64,000 nt of DNA from Aeromonas lusitana (GTDB taxonomy: Bacteria; Pseudomonadota; Gammaproteobacteria; Enterobacterales; Aeromonadaceae): positions 1 to 64,000 of the forward strand of contig NZ_PGCP01000016.1 in the NCBI RefSeq assembly GCF_002812985.1. Direction: 5' to 3'. Below are positions 54,550 through 61,773 of this stretch, piece by piece (within the stretch, counting starts at the first letter, position 1; every line of letters begins with the position of its first letter). A model generated the notes under the pieces. The model saw only the letters and a program-made list of their open reading frames with translations. It had not been told where the DNA came from and did not search any database. Position numbers and translations under genes: made by a program.

Positions 54550-54867
54550 TCACTGACCCACGCTGATCGTCTCTCTATTGCTGCTCCCTTCGGCGGCAGG
54601 CTGATACAGCTGAGGCTCACGCCAGGCCAGGGGACCGTTGCTCTCCTGCGCATTTTGCGGGCCGCACTCCAGCCAGACGTCACCCTGCTGGATGCGGGCA
54701 CCGAGGGAGAACTTCTGATCCTGATACCAGCAGACCCGCTCCGGCAAGGATCCGAGCGGCAGCACCAGATCCGTGCCCACCGAGTGGCTGAGCGGCGTCT
54801 GGCCCGGCGCCGCCATCGCGCTGGCAACGGTGCCCACGGCAAACAGACAAAGACCGAATTTAATCAT
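54550..54867 (-). CDS. DUF1496 family secreted protein (YnjH-like)
   Basis: The 105-residue precursor has a signal peptide (1-19, AMA-AP). The DUF1496 core is present: VCWYQDQKFSLGARIQ (about 45-60), VWLECGPQNAQESNGPLAW (about 65-83). It has two conserved Cys that may form a disulfide in the periplasm. The E. coli homologue YnjH has no known function. The strand is chosen for the signal peptide; the overlapping plus-strand ORF lacks one. Confidence 0.8.
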   Translation of the reverse strand: MIKFGLCLFAVGTVASAMAAPGQTPLSHSVGTDLVLPLGSLPERVCWYQDQKFSLGARIQQGDVWLECGPQNAQESNGPLAWREPQLYQPAAEGSSNRETISVGQ

Positions 54868-55081
54868 GACGAACGACCTGTGAGGTGAAGAGCCTGTTCA
54901 TGACAGGCGACCATGGTTGTCGCCGACTTGACCAATATCTGTCGGCGCATCTGGCATTCCGGGGGCAATATGATAGCCTGCCTGCGCCCGCCGCTTCCAG
55001 CCGTGAAGGGGCGGCCCAGTTCAGGTGATGTTGCCGGGGAATGGTAACAGATACCCTTATTAATCAAATAATTACTTGGAT

Positions 55082-56374
55082 ATGTTGTCGATGCGTATCA
55101 TGCCGTTGCTCAAGGCTGCCTGCCTGAGTCTGATGTTGTCCGCCTGCGTTGCCCCCCTGCTGCTGATGAGCCCCACCAGCCAGCTGATGTGGGCCCTGCT
55201 CAAGCCCCTGGTCGGTTTCGATCCGAACGAGGCGAACCTGTTCGAGCAGCCCCTCATTAAGGACCGCATGACCGCCATGCTGGGCCCCAACTACGACAGC
55301 ACCATGCAGTTGCTCAAGACCGCCAACGAGCTGCAACAGGAGGGGCCTCTGTTCTACGTGGTCTCTCGCTATGCGCCGGTGCCGGACATCGCCAAACAGG
55401 CGGGCATGGTGTGGAACGCCGACACCAACCAGCTCTCCGTCATGCTGCAAAAGAGCGACGGAGCCACCCAGGTGTTCGGTGAGAACCTGACCGCGGCCAC
55501 CCCGAGCTGGCCGAGCACCATGCAGAACTGGCAAGCAGGCAACCCGACCGCCACCGCCCTCAACGGGGTCGGCAAGGCCATGACGGGATCCGGCGGCTCC
55601 CTGCTCGGCAATATGATGGGCGCCATGCAGCAGAGCGCGACCCAGGCCATCACGGGCTCCGCCAAGCAAGCGGTCGGCAGCGCCACAGGCGCCGCGACAC
55701 AACAGGTGAACAAGAGCGTTACCGGCACCCTGCAGCAGGCCAACCAGGCGGTGACGGATTCTGCCAAGCGGGCAGTGAACGATGCGGCTGCCAGCACCCA
55801 GCAGCAGGCAACCAAGGCCGTTACCGACAGCGCCAAGCAAGCCGTGAGCAGCGCCGCCGTCAGCACTCAGCAACAGGCGAGCAAGGCCGTCACCGACAGC
55901 GCCAAGCAAGCAGTGAACAGCGCCGCCGTCAGCACTCAGCAACAGGCGACCAAGGCCGTTAGCGACAGCGCCAAACAGGCGGTGAGCAGCGCCGCCATCA
56001 GCACCCAGCAACAGGCGAGCAAGGTCGTTAGCGACACCGCCAAGCAAACCGTGAGCAGCGTCGCCAGTACTCAGCAACAGGCGACCAAGGCCGTCACCGA
56101 CAGCGCCAAACAGGCGGTGAGCGGGACTGCAACCACACTGCAGCAGCAAGCGACCCAGGCAGTGGCCAATTCGGCCAAGCAGGCCGCGAGCAGCGCCGCC
56201 GTCAGCACCCAGCAGCAGGCGACCAAGGCCGTGACCGACAGCGCCAAGCAGGCGGTGAGCAGTGCGGAAGCAACTGTGAAGGCAGATGCGGCCAAGCTGG
56301 AAGCCAAGGCCGCCGGACAAGGGGACCAGGCCAGGGCGGATGCCGAGGCCGAGCTGGAGAAACTGCTTAACTAA
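55082..56374 (+). CDS. Repeat-rich lipoprotein
   Basis: This protein of about 430 residues has a lipobox LSLMLSAC (acylated Cys near 22), so it is an anchored lipoprotein. Residues about 25-150 form a folded region (LLKPLVGFDPNEANLFEQPLIKD...FYVVSRYAPVPDIAKQAGMVWN). The remainder consists of Ala/Ser/Gln/Lys-rich repeats: seven near-perfect 23-residue units of the pattern STQQQATKAVTDSAKQAVSS plus degenerate ones, then an Ala/Glu/Lys helix. The repeats are predicted long helices or coiled coil, like a stalk or LEA-type segment. The start is uncertain (55082, 55091 or TTG 55076). Function unknown. Confidence 0.82.
   Translation: MLSMRIMPLLKAACLSLMLSACVAPLLLMSPTSQLMWALLKPLVGFDPNEANLFEQPLIKDRMTAMLGPNYDSTMQLLKTANELQQEGPLFYVVSRYAPVPDIAKQAGMVWNADTNQLSVMLQKSDGATQVFGENLTAATPSWPSTMQNWQAGNPTATALNGVGKAMTGSGGSLLGNMMGAMQQSATQAITGSAKQAVGSATGAATQQVNKSVTGTLQQANQAVTDSAKRAVNDAAASTQQQATKAVTDSAKQAVSSAAVSTQQQASKAVTDSAKQAVNSAAVSTQQQATKAVSDSAKQAVSSAAISTQQQASKVVSDTAKQTVSSVASTQQQATKAVTDSAKQAVSGTATTLQQQATQAVANSAKQAASSAAVSTQQQATKAVTDSAKQAVSSAEATVKADAAKLEAKAAGQGDQARADAEAELEKLLN
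55793..56272 (+). repeat. Seven tandem 69-bp coding repeats
   Basis: The 480-bp block encodes seven 23-residue units (one of 22). Units share STQQQA[TS]KAV[TS]DSAKQAVSSA with few changes; DNA identity between neighbours is high, which suggests recent expansion or gene conversion. Unit number may vary between strains. Confidence 0.9.
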
Positions 56375-56400
56375 TTCCTGGTAGCATTTTTCACCATGCA

Positions 56401-56426
56401 AACAGGCCACCCTAGGGTGGCCTGTT
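56401..56426. terminator. Bidirectional hairpin after the repeat lipoprotein
   Basis: The 26-bp sequence AACAGGCCACCC and its mirror form a perfect palindrome (13 bp each side) between convergent genes. T-tracts are short (TTGTTT on plus). Confidence 0.75.
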
Positions 56427-56453
56427 GTTTATCTGCGATCAGGCAGTGAAACC

Positions 56454-56831
56454 TTAAAGGTGACGATCCTGCTCGGACGGCTTGGCGAGCTTGTCTTCGC
56501 TGTGCTCGATGGCGGTGCGGATAAGGTCGACCCCGGCCCGGATGATCAGCACCCCCATGTTGACCAGCTTGACGCAGACCCACATGAAGGTAATGAGCAG
56601 TATCAGCTTGAGGACGGTCTGGAAGGCCTCCAGGAAGTTCTGCTCCAGTTGGTTGGTGAGGCCGCTGGCACTGGTCATCAGCCAGGTGTACACCTCACGC
56701 ACGAAGGGAATGCGGCTCGGCATCTCCAGCACATCCAGTGCGGCGGGCAAGGCCTGGAAGATGACGATGCTGCCAAAGAGTATCAGGATGACGCCAATGC
56801 CTATCCCCAAGAAAAAACCAATCTGTCTCAT
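56454..56831 (-). CDS. Two-helix membrane protein of unknown function
   Basis: The 125-residue protein has transmembrane segments at about 4-30 (IGFFLGIGIGVILILFGSIV) and 68-95 (LKLILLITFMWVCVKLVNMGVLII). A loop lies between them (PSRIPFVREVYTWLMTSASGLTNQLEQNF), and the C-terminus is charged (EHSEDKLAKPSEQDRHL). No family is recognised. ATG 56831 has GGGG six bases upstream. It converges with the repeat lipoprotein. Confidence 0.68.
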   Translation of the reverse strand: MRQIGFFLGIGIGVILILFGSIVIFQALPAALDVLEMPSRIPFVREVYTWLMTSASGLTNQLEQNFLEAFQTVLKLILLITFMWVCVKLVNMGVLIIRAGVDLIRTAIEHSEDKLAKPSEQDRHL

Positions 56832-57025
56832 GGAAAGCCCCAAGATGAGTTACATGAAAGGAACAATAGCCGCCAATACTAGGGACTGCCTCGGCCGACG
56901 GCAATCCTTGCGGCTCGGTTTGGACCCGAATCCTGCCGCTTCGGCCGGTATTTCATCAGGAATTCATTGCCCAAGTATCTGATTTCTGTGACCCTTGCCC
57001 CACTCATCAGCCCCATGGACCCGTC

Positions 57026-58402
57026 ATGATCCGCGCCCTCTTTTTCCTGTTTCTGTTGCTGTCGCCACTGCTCACCGTCCAGGCAGAGCAAACGGCCCCC
57101 AGCGCGGCCGCCTGCGTGATCCGCCACCAGCAACAACTGCTGCTGGTGCAAGACAGGATCTCCGGCCGCTACAGCCTGAGCGGCGGTTACATAGACGCGG
57201 GCGAAACCGCCGAGCAGGCGGCCCTGCGGGAACTCCATGAGGAGACAGGGCTGCGCGGCCGGATCACGGCGGAGCTGGGGCGCTGGCAGCGGGCCAAGCT
57301 GTTCGCCTGCCAGACCCTGACCCCCATTCAGGCCCAGCAAGACTCGGGCTTTGTTTCCATATTGCAGGCCCCCAATCTCGGCGGCGAAATTCTCAATGCC
57401 AGGCTGATCGAACCAACCCTGCTACCAGATGGGGAGCGTCGCTTCCCGGCGCAGCTCGACTGGCTGGCCCCCAGGATCGCAGAGGTACCCGAGAGTCAGG
57501 TGCAGTGGCAGGCCGATTTCAGCGAGGGCGCCAGCCCATTGCACAGGGCCGAGTTGCCGCTGATCCAGCGCCTGCAAGGCCGGATAGGCCCAGACGCCCT
57601 CTGGCCCCTGGCCGGCAACCTGCTCGGCACGGCTCCCGTCCAGCTGGGGCTGGCCCTGCTGCTCTTGCCGCTACTCGGTTGGCGAAAACTATACCGGATG
57701 CTGTTTGCCATGGTGCTGCTCACCCTGCTGGTGCAGCTCGCCAAGGAGGGGTTGGGTTGGCCAAGACCCTTCCACCTGGACCCCAGACTCGCGGGGCAAA
57801 GCGCACAGGGCTTTGGCATGCCGAGCGGTCACACCGCCTCCGCCCTGCTGTGCTGGGGCCTGCTGCTCTGCTCGCTGCCCGGGATCAGGGCCTGGCAAGG
57901 GATCACGCTCGCCCTGCTGCTGGCAGGTCTGGCCGGGCTGGCCCGGGTCTGGCTCGGGGTGCACTTCATCTCGGATGTGGTGGTGGGCCTGGGGCTCGGC
58001 GCCCTGGTGCTGGCCCTGCGCAAACCTATCTTCGCTCTGGCAGACAGGCGTCTCCCCTGGGCGGCCCTGATCCTCGTCAGCCTGGTGGGAGCCTGGCTCA
58101 CTCAATCCAGCGCCCTGGGGGCGCTGGCCATGTTCACCCTTGGCCTGGTATCGGGTACTCTGTTCCCACTCGAACGACACCCTGTGCCCCCCATAGGCGC
58201 CGCCCTGCAGGCCCTGTCGGTCAGCCTGGGTATCGGCGGCCTGTTGCTCGCCCTGCCGCAGCTCACCAGCAGCTCCCTGCTGATCCTGATAGGACAGGGC
58301 TTGCTCCTCTGTGGTCTGGGGCTCTGGCTGAGTGCCGGCCTCTGGTGGTCACTGCGTTTCATCAACCCCGGCTCCACGCCCCGGGGCCCAACCCCTCAAT
58401 AA
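57026..58402 (+). CDS. Exported Nudix hydrolase/PAP2 phosphatase fusion
   Basis: This is a 458-residue protein. After a signal peptide or anchor (1-20) comes a Nudix domain with a perfect Nudix box (54-76: GYIDAGETAEQAALRELHEE, then TGL). A polytopic PAP2 domain with six helices follows (about 200-340). Its motifs are KEGLGWPRP, MPSGHTAS and ARVWLGVHFISD. A further hydrophobic tail has about four helices. It could hydrolyse nucleoside-diphosphate-linked or lipid diphosphates at the periplasmic face; the substrate is unknown. Such fusions are annotated in Vibrionaceae and Aeromonas. ydiK starts 16 bp later. Confidence 0.88.
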   Translation: MIRALFFLFLLLSPLLTVQAEQTAPSAAACVIRHQQQLLLVQDRISGRYSLSGGYIDAGETAEQAALRELHEETGLRGRITAELGRWQRAKLFACQTLTPIQAQQDSGFVSILQAPNLGGEILNARLIEPTLLPDGERRFPAQLDWLAPRIAEVPESQVQWQADFSEGASPLHRAELPLIQRLQGRIGPDALWPLAGNLLGTAPVQLGLALLLLPLLGWRKLYRMLFAMVLLTLLVQLAKEGLGWPRPFHLDPRLAGQSAQGFGMPSGHTASALLCWGLLLCSLPGIRAWQGITLALLLAGLAGLARVWLGVHFISDVVVGLGLGALVLALRKPIFALADRRLPWAALILVSLVGAWLTQSSALGALAMFTLGLVSGTLFPLERHPVPPIGAALQALSVSLGIGGLLLALPQLTSSSLLILIGQGLLLCGLGLWLSAGLWWSLRFINPGSTPRGPTPQ

Positions 58403-58417
58403 GGGAATGCGATAGCT

Positions 58418-59509
58418 ATGAAAAAAGTAGATTTGGCCAAGGTAACCCTGGGGGTGCTGTTCCTCAGCCTGCTCATCGTCTCGTGCTTCATGGTGCTGCG
58501 CCCCTTCCTGCCCGCCCTGGTGTGGGCCACCATGATCACCATCGCCACCTGGCCGCTGATGCAGATGGCCCAGCGCCTGCTGTGGGGCAAGCGCACCCTG
58601 GCGGCCCTGCTGATGAGCAGCATCTTGCTGCTGATGTTTGTCATTCCCCTGTTCATGGCGCTGGCCAACGTGGCGGAGAAGGCCCCCATGCTGATCGAGC
58701 TCGGCACCCAGATCAGCCACTCGCCGCCCCCCGAGCTGCTCTGGCTGCAGCAGGTCCCGCTAGTCGGTGACAAGTTGTATGAGTTCTGGCAGCAGATCCT
58801 GGCGAGCGGCGGTCAGGTGCTGTTTGCCAAGCTGGCCCCCTATTTCGGCCAGACCGCCCGCTGGCTGGCGGCCCAGGCGGGCAACCTCGGCCTGCTGTTC
58901 GTCCACTTCATGCTGACCGTGGCCATCTGCGGCCTGCTCTACCACTCCGGGGAGAAGGCCGCCGACGGCATTCGCCGCTTCGCCCACCGGCTGGCGGGAC
59001 AACGTGGTGACAACGCCACAGTGCTCGCTTCACAGGCGATCCGCGCCGTCGCCATGGGGGTGGTGGTCACCGCCCTGGTGCAGTCCTCTGTGGCGGGTCT
59101 CGGCCTGCTGATCGCCGGCATTCCCTACACCATGATCCTGGTGGTGCTGATGTTCCTGCTGATCGTCGCCCAGATTGGCCCCTTCCCGGTGCTGATCGCG
59201 AGCGTCGGCTACCTCTACTGGAGCGGCGACACCACCTGGGGCACCTTCCTGCTGGTCTGGTCCCTGCTGGCGGGCACCATGGACAACTTCCTGCGCCCCT
59301 TCCTCATCAAGCGCGGCGCCGACTTGCCGCTGATCCTGATCCTGGTCGGGGTCATCGGCGGCCTGCTGGCCATGGGGATCATCGGCCTCTTCATCGGCCC
59401 CGTGGTGCTGGCGGTGGGTTACACCCTGCTGGATGCCTGGATCAAGGAAGACGAACACCCCGCCAGCGACAAGGCGGTGGCCCCGCCTCAGGACAAAGCG
59501 ATGCCATGA
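58418..59509 (+). CDS. ydiK: AI-2E family transporter (YdiK-like)
   Basis: The 363-residue protein (E. coli YdiK 370) has about eight helices in the PerM/AI-2E exporter family pattern (LRPFLPALVWATMITIATWPL, GQRGDNATVLASQAIRAVAMGVVVTALVQS, LPLILILVGVIGGLLAMGIIGLFIGPVVLAVGYTLLDAW in order). The substrate is not established. It follows the Nudix-PAP2 gene by 16 bp, so they probably form an operon. Its last 172 bp and terminator are part of a 206-bp repeat whose partner lies 1.26 kb downstream, beyond an HNH nuclease gene. Confidence 0.93.
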   Translation: MKKVDLAKVTLGVLFLSLLIVSCFMVLRPFLPALVWATMITIATWPLMQMAQRLLWGKRTLAALLMSSILLLMFVIPLFMALANVAEKAPMLIELGTQISHSPPPELLWLQQVPLVGDKLYEFWQQILASGGQVLFAKLAPYFGQTARWLAAQAGNLGLLFVHFMLTVAICGLLYHSGEKAADGIRRFAHRLAGQRGDNATVLASQAIRAVAMGVVVTALVQSSVAGLGLLIAGIPYTMILVVLMFLLIVAQIGPFPVLIASVGYLYWSGDTTWGTFLLVWSLLAGTMDNFLRPFLIKRGADLPLILILVGVIGGLLAMGIIGLFIGPVVLAVGYTLLDAWIKEDEHPASDKAVAPPQDKAMP

Positions 59510-59543
59510 TGTAAAACGCCGCCCCCAGGGCGGCGTTTTGTTT
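59338..59543 (+). repeat. Direct repeat, left copy (3' end of ydiK plus terminator)
   Basis: These 206 bp match 60598-60803 except for about 8 substitutions (about 96% identity by eye). The match starts at GATCCTGGTCGGG and ends right after the terminator at TTTTGTTT. This copy is the intact end of ydiK. Confidence 0.93.
59513..59539 (+). terminator. ydiK terminator, left copy
   Basis: AAAACGCCGCCC-CCA-GGGCGGCGTTTT is a perfect 12-bp stem with flanking A and T. Confidence 0.93.
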
Positions 59544-60597
59544 ATGGCGATAGCGTCAGGCCGGTGGATGCAGTGGATGCCACAGCAGAAAAGAACATCC
59601 ATCTTGGCTGTACTGCATCTTGCTAAGAAAGGAGAGAGAGCTGAATTTCAGTTGCAGCTAAGTTTTGGTGTTCCAATGCAGGCTTTTCAGGGCACAACTT
59701 GATGCGTTTGTTATAAGTCACGGTTAAATATTATGCTGTTATGGTATTGAATGCTTTCTTCTGAGACTGCATGTCCATCCACCACTTTTATTTTTGAAGA
59801 ATTCAGTTCAATACCACCATAATCACATAGAACATGGCAGTTTGGGCATAAGACAAGCATATTTCCCGGGGTATCTGGACCATTGTGAGGCGAACCTAAC
59901 GGAATGACATGATGAGCTTCCGAATATAGTTGACCATTCTGAAGCTCGATTGTTGTTCTACAAATTTGACAGGTATGAGAATGAAGCAGTTTAATTTTTC
60001 TGGCCAAAGTTGAATCGCGAAGAATTCGGTAAACCTCCTGTTGTGAAACATACGGATTTTCTTCTCCTGAATTGAGATCTGTCGCCAAAGGGGTTTTTGC
60101 AACTTTGCTTCGTAGCCCCCAAACACCATTACCTAAACCTTCCAATGAGTAAAAAAGGTCTGGATTTTTCTCGTTGTACGCAGCTGAATCTGAGGAGTGC
60201 CTTTGAATTCTCTCCCTAACAGAAGACTTCCAAGCCGGTGTTAGGTTTGGTCGGATTTTCTCAATCTCATCATATATATCAGCCAACTCAGCTTGTCCGC
60301 CAAGGTTTTCAAAAGCCTGAACCAAATCATCAGCCCAACTCATTAACTACTCCTTGATACTCATAACTGTGAATAGGTGGGATACGGTACTAATCCGTTA
60401 ATAGCGCTTTCCATACCACACCGGACTTTTCTGATAACCGTAACGAGAAATCTCATTTTAAATAAATATATTATGACCTACCACAGGTTCTTAAATCACT
60501 AACTTAGCATTCCCCTTTGGCTCTATTTTTTTGCCACTGGGCAAAAATACACGCAAGGAGTAGTAATAGAAAGTACCACTCTACCCGGGTTGCCACG
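59544..60597. mobile_element. AT-rich insertion carrying an HNH endonuclease gene
   Basis: This 1054-bp segment lies between the two ydiK 3'-end copies. It is much more AT-rich than its surroundings. It holds one clear gene (HNH nuclease, minus strand), a doubtful 52-codon plus-strand ORF (59544-59702), and about 250 bp upstream of the nuclease with AT-rich promoter-like sequence. No integrase, transposase or short terminal inverted repeats are visible. It is therefore called an insertion by structure, not a known element class. Confidence 0.7.
59711..60343 (-). CDS. HNH endonuclease with N-terminal winged-helix-like domain
   Basis: The 210-residue protein has an N-terminal helical domain (1-80; WADDLVQAFENLGGQAELAD, WKSSVRERIQRHSSDSAAYN, FYSLEGLGNGVWGL), like the winged-helix modules fused to restriction nucleases. 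The C-terminal HNH domain has zinc Cys125/Cys128 and Cys166/Cys169, catalytic EAHH (143-146), Asn161 and His170. It is probably a restriction or phage-defence nuclease. AAGGAG lies seven bases before ATG 60343. No methylase or partner gene is present. AT content marks it as acquired. Confidence 0.88.
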   Translation of the reverse strand: MSWADDLVQAFENLGGQAELADIYDEIEKIRPNLTPAWKSSVRERIQRHSSDSAAYNEKNPDLFYSLEGLGNGVWGLRSKVAKTPLATDLNSGEENPYVSQQEVYRILRDSTLARKIKLLHSHTCQICRTTIELQNGQLYSEAHHVIPLGSPHNGPDTPGNMLVLCPNCHVLCDYGGIELNSSKIKVVDGHAVSEESIQYHNSIIFNRDL

Positions 60598-60769
60598 GAT
60601 CCTGGTCGGGGTCATCGGCGGCCTGCTGGCCATGGGGATCATCGGCCTCTTTATCGGCCCAGTGGTGCTGGCGGTGGGCTACACCCTGCTGGATGCCTGG
60701 ATCAAGGAAGACGAACACCCCGCCAGCGACAAGGCGGTGGCCCCGCCTCAGGAGAAGGCGCTGCCATGA
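60598..60769 (+). pseudogene. Remnant 3' end of a second ydiK allele
   Basis: The reading frame of the last 57 codons of ydiK is intact (LVGVIGGLLAMGIIGLFIGP, ending PQEKALP then TGA), but there is no start or upstream part. It is followed by its own terminator (AAAACGCCGCCC-CTC-GGGCGGCGTTTT, 60773-60799). It is the displaced original or donor gene end. Confidence 0.88.
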
Positions 60770-60772
60770 TGT

Positions 60773-60799
60773 AAAACGCCGCCCCTCGGGCGGCGTTTT
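60773..60799 (+). terminator. ydiK terminator, right copy
   Basis: The same 12-bp stem as the left copy, with CTC instead of CCA in the loop. The compensated stem is fully kept. Confidence 0.9.
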
Positions 60800-60863
60800 G
60801 TTTTCAAGATCAATTGGTAAGCACTAGAGTCCCGGCACGATTCCACGTCAGCCTAGAACCAAA

Positions 60864-60903
60864 GTTCGAACCCTTTGCGCCAAATCCGAACCAGGGTTCG
60901 AGC
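60864..60903. promoter_or_regulatory. Inverted repeat before the SDR gene
   Basis: GTTCGAACCCT (60864-60874) and AGGGTTCGAGC (60893-60903) are inverted with 10 of 11 matches and an 18-bp gap that contains another CCGAACC half. The left arm also holds the 8-bp palindrome GTTCGAAC. It lies 74-113 bp before the start and is a candidate operator or mRNA hairpin. Confidence 0.45.
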
Positions 60904-60976
60904 CGCCACGACCTCCCCCCTACCGTCCCGAGTCGCCCCCCGCCACAATGCCTCCACCATTTCGGAGGTACAGAAG

Positions 60977-61681
60977 ATGAACGAACTGAGAGCAACACGC
61001 GCCCTGATCACCGGCGGCGCCAGCGGTATCGGACTGGCCATCGCCGAGGCGCTGGCCCGTGAGGGAGTGGAGCTGATTCTGGCGTCCCGTCGCCAGTCCC
61101 TGCTGGAGCAAGCAGCCGCTCGCCTTAGCGCCCAATACGGGGTAAGGGTGCTGCCCCTGGTGCTGGATGTGTGCGACGGCCCCCAGGTGCGCGCCCAGCA
61201 CGCCCAGGCCAGCGCCCTGCTCGGCCCCATCGATCTGCTGATCAACAACAGCGGGGTCGGCAGCGACTATCTGGTGCAGGATCTGCCGGAATCCGAGTGG
61301 GACAGGGTGATGAACACCTGCGCCAAGGGGACCTTCCTGCTGACCCAGGCCTGCCTGCCGGACATGCTGGCCCGGCGCCACGGCACCATCATCAACATCG
61401 CCTCCCAGGCAGCCAAGCACGGCTATGCCAGGGCCAACGTCTACTGCGCCGCCAAGTTTGCGGTGCTGGGCTTCGCCAAGGCGCTGCGCGAAGAGGTGCA
61501 GCATCAGGGCATTCGGGTACATACCCTCTGTCCCGGTCTGGTGCAGGTGCCGCCCCCGGCCTGCGCAGCCGAGCGCAAGCCCGGCTGGTTGCAGGTGGAG
61601 GATCTGGCCGAGGCAGTGCTCTACACCCTGCGCCAACCCGCCCACGTTCAGCTCGACGAGATTGGCATGACGGGGATCTGA
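60977..61681 (+). CDS. Short-chain dehydrogenase/reductase
   Basis: The 234-residue Rossmann protein has the NAD(P) motif TGGASGIG (12-19), NNSG near 87, catalytic Ser in IINIASQAAKHG near 138, and YxxxK as YCAAK near 152-156. SDR enzymes oxidise or reduce alcohols and ketones; the substrate is unknown. CGGAGG lies eight bases before ATG 60977; an upstream extension to 60875 crosses the inverted repeat and is not supported. It converges with the agmatine deiminase gene. Confidence 0.92.
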   Translation: MNELRATRALITGGASGIGLAIAEALAREGVELILASRRQSLLEQAAARLSAQYGVRVLPLVLDVCDGPQVRAQHAQASALLGPIDLLINNSGVGSDYLVQDLPESEWDRVMNTCAKGTFLLTQACLPDMLARRHGTIINIASQAAKHGYARANVYCAAKFAVLGFAKALREEVQHQGIRVHTLCPGLVQVPPPACAAERKPGWLQVEDLAEAVLYTLRQPAHVQLDEIGMTGI

Positions 61682-61712
61682 CCCAGGTTATCCAGCTGAC
61701 GACAGCAATGAC

Positions 61713-61734
61713 ATGGGGCGCCGAAGCGCCCCAT
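61713..61734. terminator. Hairpin between SDR and agmatine deiminase genes
   Basis: ATGGGGCGC-CGAA-GCGCCCCAT is a perfect 9-bp stem with a stable tetraloop between convergent genes. No T-run follows, so terminator function is likely but not certain. Confidence 0.6.
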
Positions 61735-61773
61735 GCAGTATTTCACGCTGTTATTGCCAGCCGTGGTGAAATA

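Larger units (their letters stand above)
60598..60803 (+). repeat. Direct repeat, right copy
   Basis: The 206-bp copy of 59338-59543, offset 1260 bp. Coding differences are synonymous except Asp to Glu and Met to Leu near the end, and the terminator loop differs. This fits an allele from a related strain. Confidence 0.93.

Noticed and set aside
54412..54888. 158-codon plus-strand ORF opposite the DUF1496 gene
   Set aside because: The minus-strand product has a signal peptide and the DUF1496 core; the plus-strand one has neither.
55793..56272. Regularly spaced repeats that might be a CRISPR array
   Set aside because: The repeats are contiguous 69-bp coding units without unique spacers.
55064..56410. 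448-codon minus-strand ORF opposite the repeat lipoprotein
   Set aside because: Its repeats only mirror the 69-bp units; the plus strand has the lipobox and a sensible composition.
60893..60903. AGGGTTCGAGC as a possible tRNA T-arm
   Set aside because: No acceptor stem, D-arm or anticodon arm can be formed around it; it pairs with the inverted copy at 60864-60874.
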